Positions 12,269-26,254 of a DNA stretch of 64,000 bases are shown one piece after another. The position numbers and the translations under genes were made by a program. Origin of the DNA: Carya illinoinensis (lineage: Eukaryota > Streptophyta > Magnoliopsida > Fagales > Juglandaceae); contig NC_056755.1 of assembly GCF_018687715.1 (NCBI RefSeq), positions 40,357,501 to 40,421,500 of the forward strand, in the 5' to 3' direction. How positions within the stretch are numbered: the stretch's first letter is position 1; every line of letters starts with the position of its first letter. The notes beneath the pieces were generated by a model, which was not told the DNA's origin, ran no database searches, and saw only the letters and a program-made list of their open reading frames with translations.

Positions 12269-13880
12269 AACGTATTACCTCAATTTTTTATATTTGATAA
12301 AAGAAAAAAATAATAAAAATTAAAAAAATGTAGTGTAAAAATTATGTAAATAGAATGAGATTGTATAGCTTTTTTTCCTAATAAATATACTTTCAATGGG
12401 ACGTACCAAAATTTAATGGAAAATGATATGGTTACTATTTTTTTATTATCTATTTATTATTTTTTTATAATTATTTTTGTAATTTTTTATTTTACTTAAT
12501 AGTTAAAAAATGATTATTTTTTATTATTTTATTTTTATTAAAATATTTAATTTATTATATTTATCATCTATACAATATATAGTTGTTATAGAAAAATTAA
12601 AATAAATATTAGGTAATATATAAAAATGATAAGTATAATTATTTGATAAAATCTCAATTTTTGGGTTTTAAAAAAAGGAAAAAAAAAAAAAAGAAAGATG
12701 CTGTACAGTTTGTTGGTGTTGAAGTACTGGTACATAAATATTTCATACAGAAAAAGTAATGCCTGAAATAATTCAGTAGTGGTAGGGTAGTAGCTAGGCC
12801 TTGGCTCTAGCTTTCATATCATTAATAATAACATCACCTTGCTCAGCCTACCTCCATGTGCTTCTCCTGATTCCTGAGACCTGGTGCAGATCCAGGCTCA
12901 TTGCGTGTCAACCTCCTTTTAAAGAATATTATAAGATATTCCATAGTTTTCTTTTCAAACTTCTCTACTTTTTTATTTTTATTTTTTATTTTTCGCAGGT
13001 TACTAATCTCTGTGATACATGCTTATATTTGTTAGATAATACATAACTTAATATGTGTGAAATATCTTATAATATTTTAAAAATTAAGTAAAGATAGGGA
13101 AGTGTCCCCTACATGGTGCAAGTGTGAGGACTAGAAATGCATCTCCTCAATTAGTCAATGCAATGGTACTCGATCACTCAATTTCTTTGGACATTTTCAC
13201 CTCACTACTTGATCGACTTCTTCTTATTCTTCTTATGGTTTGATTACAGGCTCAGACAGTGAAACAACACTGCTCGTCCATTCTATAGCTCTATAGCATT
13301 TAGTGAGTCCTATTGTACAAGATCTATGCAACTGCATGCACAAGGTACCAAAGGGCAAAGGCACCAGAAACTGTTTTCAAATGGTCTTATTATCTTTCCA
13401 TCAAGCTCACTTTAGTACATCTTGGTTATGGGTTACTGCAGTGCAGTAGTAATTTGTAAATAATAGTAAAATAATAATAATAAAATAATTTAAAAATATA
13501 CTAAAAGAGTTGTGATCTCAGCATGAGATCATTGACTAGTGCCAAATAGCCGAGAGATGTAAAGTGGTAAACCCCCTATCCATTGATCTATCATAAATCA
13601 ACTAAAAAACTGTGGCAAGAGATCATTGACTCATAGCCTTGAAGAAAAACAAACAGGAGTGGGAACATTGATTAAAGTAAAGCAATTTAGTGTAGCCTCA
13701 TCTTGTGTGATGACAAAAAAGTGTACAATAATTCGCAAAGGTGACAAGGGATTGTCTAGTCAGGCAGCAAAAGATGGGGGAAAACAGTGACTTTCTGTCA
13801 TCCACACTGAAAACCGAAAGTCAGAGCTACTGTTTCTTCAAATAAATTTCAAAACCAAGTTTATTGATATATTGGGAAGC
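12269..13880. other. Intergenic DNA between the EBF and EPFL genes
   Basis: Strongly AT-rich to about 12700, then of mixed composition. An 81-codon ORF at 12801-13046 has no recognised family and drifts into low-complexity T-rich sequence, so it is not called. The last few hundred bases are the likely EPFL promoter; no clear TATA box was chosen. Confidence 0.4.
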
Positions 13881-14069
13881 TCAAGATAGGTGCAGTGTAG
13901 TGGTGAGCAAATCAAAACAAACAAACAAAACAAGACCCACCATCAACTCCCCTGTTTGCAGTACCATAGGTCCATAACCATTGTATGTATCTCTTCCACT
14001 TCAAACAAACTCCTAAACTCCTCTGCAAATTTTCATGTTCCTTTCTTTTATTTGAAGAAGAACGGATTG

Positions 14070-14570
14070 ATGGCTCCATCAAGAAGATACGTAAATGGGT
14101 TAAAGATTGCAGTTATTGTGATGCTCTTCTTTTCTCTCGAATTCTTTTCTTCTAAATCAGGTAAGAGAAGAAATCGATGCATTTAAGCTGAGACACTGCA
14201 CTGGTGAAATACCTCATAATAAGTGCATTTACTGTCACAGCTTATAATAAATATATTGCAATAAGCTTTAATTGCTATATTTTTTTGTCTGTTGAAAAAA
14301 ATAACAAAAATTTATATTTTGCTTTTGTCTCCTCTGGCAGCTGCGTCAATGTTACCGAGAGACACAGAGCGTCTGAAGCAAATGAAATTAGTTTTGGGTT
14401 CAAGGCCTCCTCGGTGTGTGAACAAGTGCTTGAGTTGCCGGCCCTGCACAGCTGCTTTAATTGCATCTCCACACCACAAGACTGATTTCAATGTATCATC
14501 TCAGCCAGATGAGAGCTATTATCTTCTCTCATGGAAGTGCAAATGTAAAGATAAGTTTTTCCAACCTTGA
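14070..14570 (+). CDS. EPIDERMAL PATTERNING FACTOR-like secreted peptide
   Basis: Precursor of a secreted cysteine-rich peptide hormone of the EPF/EPFL family, whose members bind ERECTA-family receptors and TMM to control stomata and organ growth. Two exons, 14070-14160 and 14341-14570, join across a 180-bp phase-1 intron (gtaaga...ggcag) to give 106 residues. Residues 1-30 form a signal peptide (basic start, hydrophobic core IAVIVMLFFSLEFF). The C-terminal domain starts at GSRPPRC and has six cysteines in the order C-x3-C-x2-C-x2-C, a long loop, then C-x-C, ending KCKCKDKFFQP. This six-cysteine core and the GSRPP lead-in are diagnostic of the family. The ATG was chosen over an upstream in-frame one because it begins the signal peptide. 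The loop and tail suggest an EPFL8-like member, but the subgroup is uncertain. Confidence 0.9.
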
Positions 14571-16011
14571 ATTTGTATAGGCTAATCTGAGTCATTCCTA
14601 TGTATACTGTAGCTATGGTACAGACTCCCCCTCCACTCTCTCATTACTCTCTCTCTCGGCTCAGGGATTTTAGTGCTAATCTCTGTGAGATCGTCTCTTA
14701 TAGCTTGTTGGTAATTAAGAACAACAATGCGTTGTATTTTTTACTTGTTGGTTTCTTAAAGAGTGAAGTTGATGGAACATAAGTAGAACATGCAGTACTC
14801 AGTGTGATTTTGGCCTCATTTAAAGAAGAGTCAGTTCTCCATGTGAGTTAATTGGCCACAAACCGACAAAGCTATCCAGAAATCATTTGGTAATTGGTAC
14901 CATGTTCTTCACGGATTCTCACTTTCTTCTGAGTAATTTCCACGAGGCTTAGGAAATGGCAGCAACTTCTGCACATGAAAATGGCCAGGACCTTGATCCC
15001 TCTTTGCTTTTTTTTTTTCCAGAAAATTCACCAAATGACTCAGAATAAGTGCAAATGCAAGCACCCAGATTCAACCAGAAACAGCATAATATGAAATTCT
15101 TAAGGGCAAGTTCAGTTAGGTCTTCCCTTCTCTTCCACTGAAAATAAAATAAAAGGAACAAAAAGATACGAAGAAAAGGATGTGCCACATTGAATTAATG
15201 TTAAAAGGGAGAAGCCTGCTTATATGCAAAGGAGTTAGCATGACTGTCAACTGAAAAAACTACCAATACATTGTTGGAAAATAATGTGTGTACATGCTTT
15301 ATAACCTATAGAAGAAAGAAACTAGCAAGATTAATTTGGAAAGCATACGCTACTGTCGATAACTATGTTTAAATGTATGATTATCTGAACGTTGCTTATG
15401 TATCAGCCAGTCCTGCGGCTCAAAATGTAGGCCAGTGACCTCTCAAAAAAGCCAGTCAGTGAAATCCAAGTGAAATCTTTGTACAAATGATAAATCTTAT
15501 GCAACTTGCTATCCTTTTGCCTAACAGACAAAGATTTACCTCCTCAGAAAAGATGGTTAATTCGAATTGACATGAGAGTGCAACTACATTGTGTTGCATT
15601 GTCGGAATCCACCTTGTATATTTGTAAATGATGTGTATTACATGGTTATGTTGGTGGTAAAGATGATTAAGATCAAATGTTGTGTAATTAAGAAATTCAA
15701 TCTTATAATAACAAAATAGCTCCTATTATGTTGAGACGACCTTCCTGATTTACACAAGCGTCTGAATATAAGTATTGCAAGTCTCCTCAAGTACAGTGAG
15801 GAAAGAAACTACACAATTTTATTGATACATTCTCATTTTGTAATTCATCTTATAGTCTGATCTATAAAGTAACAAGTGTACCATAATCAGATATTGGGGC
15901 CCTGTAAAAGCATGATTTTGCTGTTTTGCCCCAAAAAGGAATGGCCACCCTTTGTTGATCTGCTCAGGGAGTAGCATCACACCCATGAAACTGGATCAGC
16001 AAGTCATTGTT
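14571..16011. other. Convergent intergenic region
   Basis: Holds the 3' ends of the EPFL gene (+) and CIPK24 (-), which converge here. No other gene recognised. The CIPK24 3' UTR probably occupies a few hundred bases left of 16012. Confidence 0.5.
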
Positions 16012-19000
16012 CTAATACAGACTTTGGCTAGCCACACCATCCGTTGGTTTCCAAATGATATTGTCTAGTTTGGCACATAAATCCTTGTAAAACTACAAAA
16101 AGAGCCAACGAGATGTTACCATAGTTGATAGACATACAAAAGGTACCATGTATTTCATGAAAAGAGCATAAAAAGGATCAGAAGTTGAATTTGCGCAAGT
16201 TTTGCACCATTGGGCGCCATAACAAAATAAACCAAGTGTCTCCAACTTGTAGAAGCTCCATATACCCATCACTGATGGCTAGTTGTCCAATCGACACCAA
16301 GAAACAAGAGGTAGAAATTTAAGCCTAGCGGAAATGATGTTGAAATTGACAAGTGGCAAGTAATGAAAGTAAAAAACATCGTCTAATGGTATTAAGTCGC
16401 TATTAGAGGTAGCACCAATTGAGAAAAAACCAGGCAAGATGGTTAAAGTCCAGTCAGAAACTGACTCAGATGCAATAAAGGCCAATATCTGCACCAACAA
16501 GAACTTAGGTACATGCAATAAAGACCAATATCTGCACCAACAAGAACTTAGGTACATGTTTAATGTTCAAGGCGCTAAAGGGACCAAAAAGATGATTGAG
16601 ATCAAGAGAAAAGACAAAATGTATCTCAAAATAAATGTGGCCAATAGAGCATAATAAAATGGACAGAAACATGGGAATCAGATATGAATTTATAGATACA
16701 ATTAGAAGCTAACCTTGTGATATTCAAGGGTATCCCCAGCAGCCTTTCGAACATCTACCATGAAAATAGATGGTGCAACTTCAAAAACCTATATACAAAA
16801 TCAAGGCTTGTTGCTAAAAAAAAAAAAGAAAAAAAAACTATATAATAAAAACAATGATGTAGAAAAGAAATTCTGGGAAGTTACATCCAAGACCACAGCA
16901 AATTGTCCAGCCTTATTTGCAGATATACCTTCAAGCCTTATCTGTGGGGAAATTGTGTTAATGAAAATAAAAATCAAAGCACAGTTAACTTTAAAGAGAG
17001 TAAATAAAAAAAAAAAAAAAAAATTAATGGAACTAGATTTAGAAGTATGCACTTTTTATCCATTGTATTTCTCTTGCAAATTCTAAGACAAGAAAGACCA
17101 ATCCAACAAATATGAGTAACCCTTATGTTGACTGGACATTAAATTGTCAACAAGAAGTCAACATGTGCATCTTGAAATATATTGGTTTTAAAGAGCCCAG
17201 AGCATGAGAAAAATATAATTATAAAATAAGCAGGGTTAAAGGCTGCTTAAGATGGACGTGATAGAATTGGTGGCTGAGATGCAGTATAAGTGCATTTCAG
17301 TTTAGGAAATCTACATGAAGATAGATATTACGGACCGTACCTTGAAATTGTGTGTATGAACCTTGAGATTCATCGATTCTGCAACAGCTTCAATAGTTGA
17401 AGTAATAAATTTTGCTGGTTTGCGAGAAACAAAACGAGTTTGCCGCTTAACATAATCCTGCCAGAGAACAAGAACTTAAACTTTCATATTTAATCATTTA
17501 ACACTCTACAGAAACATAGCAAGAACTATCTAAAAGATACCAATCAAGCGTAAATAGTAGATGTCACGCTTTTTTGAAGAGTAACGCTCCAATAACAGTG
17601 CTAGAATACTCTTAAGAAAGTACATCAAAAGTGCTGGGCTTGTGAATTTTGTGATATTATTCTGTTACATGATTTAGGGGGTTTGGCTGTTTTTGTTGAA
17701 TATATTGCAGAAGCACCATAACTTTCACCACTTCACTAGCATATGTGAATCCAAAAATATACAGTTCTTCCTTTTATTAAATGTAATTCAGAATATATTA
17801 TATATATTACCCTGATTAGGTTACAACCTATTGAAATCACAAATTATGTGTTTTTCATTCTAGCAACAAGTTGCCACAGCTCTCACTTTTTCCAAAATCT
17901 GTCTTCAGTGAACAAGAAAAATAGGGGACCCAAAATGTATACAAGATTTGAAACAAATAAATAAAATCATGACCATTCGGCTTCATAAACTCATTGGTAT
18001 TCTGTAATTACACCATCCATCAGAACATACAGTGCACATTTGACAATCTAAATTATCTGAAAACTTGGCAAAATACAGAGAAAGCTGTCTGCACTTCAAG
18101 TCAAGAACATTCTGTAGAAAGATCAGAATCAGTAACGCTTACTTTTAAGGTTTTAAAATTGGTATAGCTATATGCTGGAACCAAAGGCACAATGGACTTA
18201 TGGAATAGTAGAATTAGAGAAGTAGTCAAGGACTTCAATTTGAGATACATGGTCACATAAATGCTGGAATGATAATCCTACCTGCCCCCTGTCAAACAAC
18301 GCCGATAAATTCAACCCCTGCGATAGGGTAATCATTTCGAATGCATTCATCATCAAAGGACCTGCTTCATGATTTTCTAACTTCTCAGCAACATAGTTAT
18401 CCTGTAATGTACCAATAGTTGCTAAGCATAAGTAGAGGGCAATGCAAATGCATAACAATCTCCAGAGGCCCAAAGCTAAAGTTTAATACTCTGAACTTAG
18501 TACATTTATCAATAAAATATTCTAAACTTGATAAACTACTATATATTTTAATAATTAAATTACAAAAACACAACTCTCTTAAGTTCTGATAGAAAATTTC
18601 TTAATTAAACAAGAAAGACAACTGTACATAGCAAAAGAAAAGCAATAGCAGACCTGGATATCATCAAAAACTGCACAAACACCATCCAAATTCACTTCCT
18701 TATCTTCTCGATACTTCACAGGAACATAGTTTTTCCGAAACCATGGATCTTTTCTAATTCCTTCAATCTGAATGCGCTGCATTAAATGAGTTTCATAAAT
18801 AACTTTAAGTGGCAACACTCTTCACACATTTACCACCATGTTAACTTAAAGAATTAATATGATACCAAGGAATTTTTTCCTTTTGTTCATTTAGTAATAC
18901 CCTGCATTACATATTCTTGGAGAAAGAAGCAAATAACACAAAGTAGCTCAATGAGTATTCAAATCTTAGAGTTATCACTATTACTGCATAACAGGAATTA

Positions 19001-22000
19001 GACCAATTACCTGAGTCAATAGTAAGAAAGAATCACCATCTAACAGATCCCAATAGTAGGAAAACATGTTTGAAATGAAAATCATTATCTAATAGACACC
19101 AAAAGTTATTGCAAACCTTACCCATCAAGTAAATCAGACCACTGAGAAGAAATTAGCACCAATGGATTTCCAAAAAGATTTATCATATTTACATATGTAT
19201 GCATAAAATAAAAATACCAATTCTGTTTTCTGCAGATAATGAAACAGAGTACTGACTGTAGGATCTGAAGATGGTGAACAAAATACTTACTGTTTTAGGA
19301 TTGGGATCAAGTATCTTATGTATCAATGACTTCACCCCAAAACAAAACCAAGACGGGCAAGAAAATTCTGCTGCATTTATCTGCACATCAACCACAAGAG
19401 TAGTAACAAATGTTATCATGATTCATGTTAAGTCTTCTGAGTAATAAAAGAAAAAATAGGAGGCTTTAGTAGCTAAGCCCTGTACATGAGAAGGAAGGCA
19501 TGCTGTAGTGTCTTTATAGGTTACACTTATGATCGGCAACCTCCCGAGGACAACTTAAGCCAGTACACAGGAAAAGAGGAGGGGACAAGACAACCCTTGT
19601 GACATACATATACGTACACAACTTAATACTGAAGGAAACAAATATGTTGAAAGTGTGGGCACCAAAAGCTGTTGATTGTATAAATATAGCAGGATACATT
19701 TTTGAACGTGTGGGCAACTCAATTCAAATCTATTGAATTAATCCTGAGTAAAATGGAGACCTTTTCGTAAAGAGTTGGAAGGTTTGTCTCATCAAATGGC
19801 AGATAACCAGTCAATAAAACATAGAGGATGACTCCACATGACCATACATCAGAAGCTGCACCATCATAACCCCGGCTTCTGAGTACCTGCTAGGCAATTA
19901 TTCAATGTAAGCATGTGAAATAAAAAATAAGTATATAATCTCTCTCATCTGAAAATAAACAAACGAAGAAATTGAACCACCTAAATTCTAGGATATGCAA
20001 ACTTGTGGCAGACGTGAAGAAAAACTAGAGAATTTTGAAAGTAATCACAGTCGCACACATGAAATTCAACAGATACCATAATAATTATAATTTCAAAAAC
20101 TATTTAAAGAAAGATACATCTAAGCAGTGAAACAACAATGAAGAAAAGTAACGGAATGAAGGGTGACTACGATAAGTGTCACACAACAAATAAATTGGGC
20201 AAAAGACCAAGTAGAAAGCAACTAGAGATACAGAGTATAACATCCTTCAGCAAGTTAAATGATCTTTCCAGCTTCTGATGCAGCTCATTTTGTTGAAATA
20301 TTCAAAATTTCTGGTAAAGATTTTCTTCATAAGTATTTTTATAAGCATTCGGCTAGATGGATGAATGTATAGAAAATAAACAATTCAGTAACTTGCACAT
20401 ATCATTTAGTGAGTTCCAGCATGAGTAAACATATACTAAGCAACAGAACTTGTTTTTCTCCCATAAGTATAGTTGTCTTATTTCTTCAAGAATAGATAAA
20501 ATTATTGATCAAAAGTTCAAAACTAGTCAACTAATAGACCACCATTCTGAGGGGCAAGAAAGTTAGGGTACTTTACCTTAAAAGGATTAATTCACCTAAA
20601 AAAAGATCACATATGTTCTCAAGATTATGGGAATGGGCACTCAAATTACCTTCAATTTTTACCAAAGAATCTCTGGGTTTAATTTCACAAATTCTTTGTC
20701 AGAATGTGGAGAATTTACCCACGCAGGTACTTCCAAAATCATATGCATTCCCATTTACATAAGTTAGAGTAAACCTCAATTGATCCACGTAAAACCCTAA
20801 CTTAAATAAAATAAAATAAATAAAAATCTCTTTCAAACTTTAAGCAAAAATTACTACTGATTCTCGTTAGAAAGATGACATGTGGTTATTTTATAAATAT
20901 ATATGCCTCCACAGTAGATTTTGTCTATCTGTCCAAGACTGTTAAAATGAAACGATATAGCAATTAGCAAACACAATGACTTAAGTCAACAAAAACAAAT
21001 TTGTGAAAGAGTCCGATGAAATAGCAAAGCATAGGAGGCACTTTCAACCTTTATTGCTAATCTAAAAATTGGATATACCTCTGGTGCAACATAATTTGGG
21101 GTTCCACATGTTGTGTGGAGAAGGCCAACCCCCTGCACATAGACATAAGCGTGCGGTTGAGAGAGACAGAATAATGACTAAGAAAACTATGTGCATAGTT
21201 TAAAATTTTTGGGTAATTAATGCAAACATGCTCACTTGCTGGGGCAAAGCACTCAGTCCAAAGTCTGAAACCTTAATATTTCCACATGCATCAAGAAGAA
21301 GATTTTCAGGCTGTGCGTCATGAGGAAAAAAGGATATGTCTCAACCAGGAATGATATATCATGAAGTTTCAATTGATGGGGGAAAAAAAAAAGTCAAGAT
21401 TAACTATTGACGGTACCTTTAGGTCTCTATGGTACACACCCTTATTGTGGCAATGAGCAACTGCATCTATAAGCTGTTGAAAGTATCGCCTGCATTCATT
21501 TTCAGGAAGCTTTCCCTGGTGAACCTACGAATCAAAATCAAGTGTAAAAATGCACATATCCTGCATAAAAGGATATGTGTAAGGAAAGCATAAAAGGTTA
21601 TGCCATATGGAAAGTACTCGATTAGAGAAAGTTGAGAAATTGGAAGCCTTAAAAAAGGATTTGGCGACACAAATAGTGTCTTGCTTCAAAGATTTGGTGA
21701 TAATAATGTCTGGTTCCATTTGAACTGTCATTCCTTATGAACACAAGAACGAGAGAAACCTTACAATTTTATCAAGTAACTGTCCTCCAGTCACAAACTC
21801 GAGAATTATATATATCTTTGTCCTGCTAGCCAAAACCTTCCAAATTGATAATGGATATGAGAGGAGAGAAAAGGGGGAGCTATCAATACCATAAAGAACA
21901 TGTAATAAAAGTAGAGGAATGTCATTACAGCCATAGGCATCATATTTTATAGAATACAAGCATACCTCATGCAGCCTTACTATATAGGGATGCTGAACAA

Positions 22001-23835
22001 TCTTCATTATCGATATCTCTCTTTTAATCTGAAACCCAGTTCATGAAAAGGTTAGCCAAATCATCTACACAGAGGAATGGGAAGTGGAAAACCAACCCCA
22101 TCATTATTATCATTCTACCATATAAACACATACTAAAAGCACATTAGAGTTTAGAATGGTGACAGTCTAAACAAGACTGATGTAAGGGGCCCATGTAGTT
22201 GGGACAAAGGCTTTGTTTAGTTCAACAAAAAGCTGAGTCAAACCTTGCATCAAGTTTAATCACTGCTTTGCCTTTTCCTGCCCATCTCCAAGGCAAGGTG
22301 TACATGCACCAAATGGAACCCGACAATTGAGAGAGAGAGAGAGAGAGATCCATGTTCTACTTAATCTTATGTTTTCATGATCACGTCAATGTCAAATATG
22401 TTCCCTCGTGAGTTATCTTCCTGAATACTCACCTATATGACAATGAGTACTGGAATAGATTCATAACTCAGGACAAGATATATGAAGGTAGATTAGTAAT
22501 AGAGAGGAAAGCATGGTAGTATGAGAAAATTGTTAGGAAAAGGTTAAGGGCATGTTGCCGGGCAATACTTATGCTGGCAAGCTGCATATATGAAATAAAA
22601 ACTCTTACAACGAAACAACGCAATTACTCCAGGAAAGTCCAAGTAACATTTGGACTTATACTTCAAAATAAATAGTCGAGGTTACAATTGGAGCTCTTTA
22701 GAATCATTATAAACCATAATAATTTCTTTATCTCTCAAGCAATGTGGGATCTTGTTTACCAAACTCTCATAATAAATCCAGGGTATTAAAAAAAGAAGAA
22801 AATGAGTAGAATATGCCAAAGGGCTTTTTATTATATTTAATAGACCTTATGGTACATAGAAGAAATTGAAACATCTCACTTTTGAAGCAGCTCTGCCTCA
22901 TTTTCTTAGCATGGCACACAAAACACATATGTCAGGCTGACTTTATCTGATTGGAATTGTGAGCTAGAATGTAGAACTGAAGGCACCGTTTCACATCAGT
23001 TGGGATTGCGTTACATACAAATGGTTAAGAATTTCACAAGAAACAGAGAAAGAAGGTCAAATTTCAATTCCATCAAGCCTGAAATCGATATTCCAAAAAA
23101 AAAAAAAAAAGACCAGCTAGCTGCAACCAGCTGCTGATTTAATCCAGAAAATTTAATGCAGAAACCATGAGTCGCTGTAATGAATCCATTGACAGTCAAC
23201 AGGCAGTGTATGTGAACGAGCAAAAAGAATATGGATTGAGATCTCCGAAATTCTACCAAATTAGTTGATCAGATTCAGAGAGAGAGACGCAATATACGGG
23301 TTCCTGTGTCCATAGAGAATAGGGGTCACATGCAGTGTCCCACTCTCTGTATTTAACCATTAATTTCGGGCACTATCTCAGTGAATATACACTGCTCTAG
23401 GCAACCGGATCAATTTCAATTTGGCAACTTGAATAGGTGGAAAAAGGGGCAGAAAGTACCACAAACCTAAAAATCATTAGCAGCCAGAAATATGGTTTGG
23501 TAAGCTAAGAATTCCGATAGATTACCAATTCAGTAATTAAGAATTCCGATAGATTAACAATTCAGTAATTAGACGATATTACTGTTATTAATATGGATGC
23601 TTGTCAAATAAACTCGCGTACACAGGCTATATATATGACTCCATCAAGGATATATGAAACAAATAGGTACCTGATCAACCATTTTGTGCTTCAGAATGGT
23701 GGTCCTTGCCAAGACTTTCATGGCCACACTGTCCCTGGTCTCTGTGTTTCGTGCAAACTTAACCTTGGCGAAAGTTCCCTTACCGATGGTTTGGCCAACC
23801 TCATACTTCCCGACTTTTCTTGATACTTTCTTCAT
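16012..23835 (-). CDS. CIPK24: CBL-interacting protein kinase 24 (SOS2)
   Basis: Ser/Thr kinase of the SnRK3 family. With the calcium sensor CBL4/SOS3 it activates the Na+/H+ antiporter SOS1 at the plasma membrane. Fourteen coding exons (minus strand order): 23671-23835, 21966-22028, 21765-21836, 21417-21524, 21236-21310, 21079-21132, 19761-19886, 19291-19380, 18654-18776, 18282-18401, 17341-17457, 16885-16941, 16714-16788, 16012-16092. They sum to 1326 nt, 441 aa (Arabidopsis SOS2: 446). Every intron is phase 0. Visible motifs: glycine loop GKGTFAKV (18-25), ATP lysine K40, HRDLK (132-136), DFG (152-154), activation-loop Thr168, APE (177-179), the NAF/FISL motif (NAF at 311-313) that binds CBLs, and the phosphatase-interaction segment from about 336. 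The C-terminus ends ASQSLY, unlike the Arabidopsis tail. The start is the ATG at 23833-23835; an in-frame GTG lies upstream but a stop precedes it. Confidence 0.95.
16471..16556. repeat. 43-bp tandem duplication in a CIPK24 intron
   Basis: Two near-identical 43-bp units (16471-16513 and 16514-16556), each beginning tgcaataaag and differing at one base, lie in the last intron of CIPK24. Confidence 0.9.
23506..23569. repeat. 32-bp tandem duplication in the first coding intron of CIPK24
   Basis: Two 32-bp units starting taagaattccgatagatta differ by one base (accaatt versus aacaatt). Confidence 0.9.
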
Positions 23836-24626
23836 GTCCTCACCAAGCTCATTGCCCACAAACGTTACTCAAGTTCTTATCCGTTTAAGTAAAGAAAATA
23901 TTCTTATAAACCTAACAAAGCATAAAGAACGTCGAATCTGTGCAAAGGCGACAAAAAATCTGTTCCGGATATGGGCATTTCCTAGTTATAGCCAAGTATA
24001 ATTATGATTTTCTCAGCAAATCTGTCAACTCATGAGTAAATAAATAACAGCTATGTCTATCGATACGTGTGGTGTTGGACCATCGGTAATGACTTTTTCT
24101 TTTTTAAGAATTCAGCTACTTGATTAATCCACTTATTTGTATTTAAAGCTTAATTACAATTGTAGGAAATATGATCCTCATTTATGGTAACAGTTGCATT
24201 TCTCATGATCATCAAAGGTATTTTAGATCTTTCGCATATTTAAGTTCTTTTCATTTCTGGGATTGATTACTAGTTCTACTCTGATAGCAACTTATATTTG
24301 TTGGGAATTAACTGGAGTGTGTTAACAAAGCTAAAAATCACTTAAAACCCGAAAAAGAATCATAAAACAAATTTGACGTCTCTGTTTTGAATTGATGAGC
24401 AAACGAGGGAAAAGAAAAGAAAATGGACGAAATAACGTACTGCACGCTCAATTATGTCAGTGGAATGTTTTTTCTCCCCCTCAAAAAAGGAAAAACTCAC
24501 ATGCTTATAAGAAACTAGCTAGCGCCAGTTTGTACAGAAAGGAAAGCATATATAAACCCTCGTCTGATGCGGATGATCAAAGGAAAAGAGGGAACAACAC
24601 GAAGAAAGTTCCCGCGAGAGTCTTAC

Positions 24627-24800
24627 CAAACAATAAGAAGTTCAGAGGTCTTTCGCCGGAGAATTGGGTTGTCAGTAGCTGGCGATGGAGTTTGGGGTTC
24701 CTTTGGTCAGCTGCGAGAAAGACGGGCAGAGGGAATTACGTGAAAGAGTCGGACCAGTGCATGTGAAAATGAAAGCTCCACGAGTCAGCTGGCTCACAAC
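24627..24800 (-). other. Putative non-coding first exon of CIPK24
   Basis: Upstream of the CIPK24 ATG on the minus strand, a GC-richer stretch ends in a good donor (TTTG|GTAAGA, intron side 24621-24626). A plausible acceptor lies in the 25-60 bases before the ATG. This implies a 5' UTR intron of roughly 0.8 kb. The transcription start is a guess. Confidence 0.35.
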
Positions 24801-24860
24801 ACAACACGCAAAAGGACTTCGGCTTAGCTTTGGGTTATGGCGTGAGTCGTGACGCTCCAA

Positions 24861-26246
24861 GTTTTAAATATTTAATCCGATCAATTTGGTTCAAATTGAC
24901 ACGCAAATTAATGTACTTTCTAGTTTCTATCTCTTTGTTCCAGACTGTCCAAATATCATAGTTATCATTTAATTTGTTTCTAATTTAAAATTAAGTTATT
25001 ATTATCTTTTGTTAAGATTGAAATTAAAAAAAAAAATTAGTGAAGTAATATAATTTTAAGAGTAATATTATATATAGTCATAAAATATATAAATATTATG
25101 TAGTTATTTAAAAAAAGTGTGGTTTATTATTAAAAAATTAATATTTTTTACATGTAATTTCTGTATTTATTGAGAATAAATATCGATTTATGATTTTTTT
25201 TGTTCCTTTAATCACAAAAAGAAAATAGAAAAAAAAAATGAACTAGGCACGCCCACGAGTAAGAGCTAGGTGGCACAGAAGCCCGATTCCACATGTCTAA
25301 TTACATAATTTACAAGAAAAATTATTAGTATAGATGATATGGTATTGTCATCCTATTATAAAATATTATATCATTAGAATTACTTAAATAATTATTAATT
25401 TTTAATGCCATGCTAACCTATATATGATAATATAAAAGTCTAATATTGTGTACTTCAAATCTAACTAATAGATATTCACTCACAAGCTTGTTGAAAATGG
25501 ATCCAATTATTCCTACCTAATCCATGACAATAGGTAAATGGAGCTATTATATATTTGTATGAAAAAGAAATACAAAGACTCTCGTCTCTTTTAAAACTAA
25601 CCATTTATAATAAAAAATAATAATTTAAGACAGCTTCAAATGGAATTATTACGAGATCTAGCCGACCTAAGGCTAAAAGGGACATTTTAATTTTTTGGAA
25701 AGGAAAATTTTCTACTCTAAATGGATGTAGGCAATAAGATAAGAGAAAGAATCGTGAAAATAATTATGGCTGAGTTATTCCATTCTCATGCCCGTGCATA
25801 AGACTCTTAATATCATGTAAAACTCTCGATCACATCATTTATATGATAAAATTTTATTTGTAAAATTTACATTTTAGAATTTATTTTTTAAATCAAATTA
25901 TGTCATATAAGTATTTTATATGAGGTGTGCTCTACACATTGTGATCACTTGCTTGAAAATAAGTTTCTTCACTCTAGTGTGTATATATATATATAGACAA
26001 ATCGAGAGAGAAGATGGAAGAGAGAATGCACTATGAAAATGAGAAAGAAGATGTAAAGGCACAGAACCAAACAAACATAATATCTGACCCAACTGCACGA
26101 AAAGACAATAGATCCCCAACTACACCGACACAAAGGTATAGAAACCGAAGGTAAAAAAGAGACAACACAACACACATGAAAAAAAAATGAAAGATGGAAA
26201 AAATACTGTAGATTCCTGTAGCTTGGCGATTGCCGCTTGTATAATA
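24861..26246. other. AT-rich upstream region of CIPK24
   Basis: No gene recognised. It contains a fragment near 25059-25200 whose end resembles the MITE at 1651-1870, and short TA tracts near 25981. Confidence 0.4.
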
Positions 26247-26254
26247 GGTATAGA

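Noticed and set aside
12801..13046. 81-codon ORF between EBF and EPFL
   Set aside because: No family resemblance; its second half is T-rich low complexity.
23644..23859. Upstream GTG start extending CIPK24 by eight residues
   Set aside because: The conserved kinase N-terminus begins at the ATG at 23835, and a stop lies four codons beyond the GTG.
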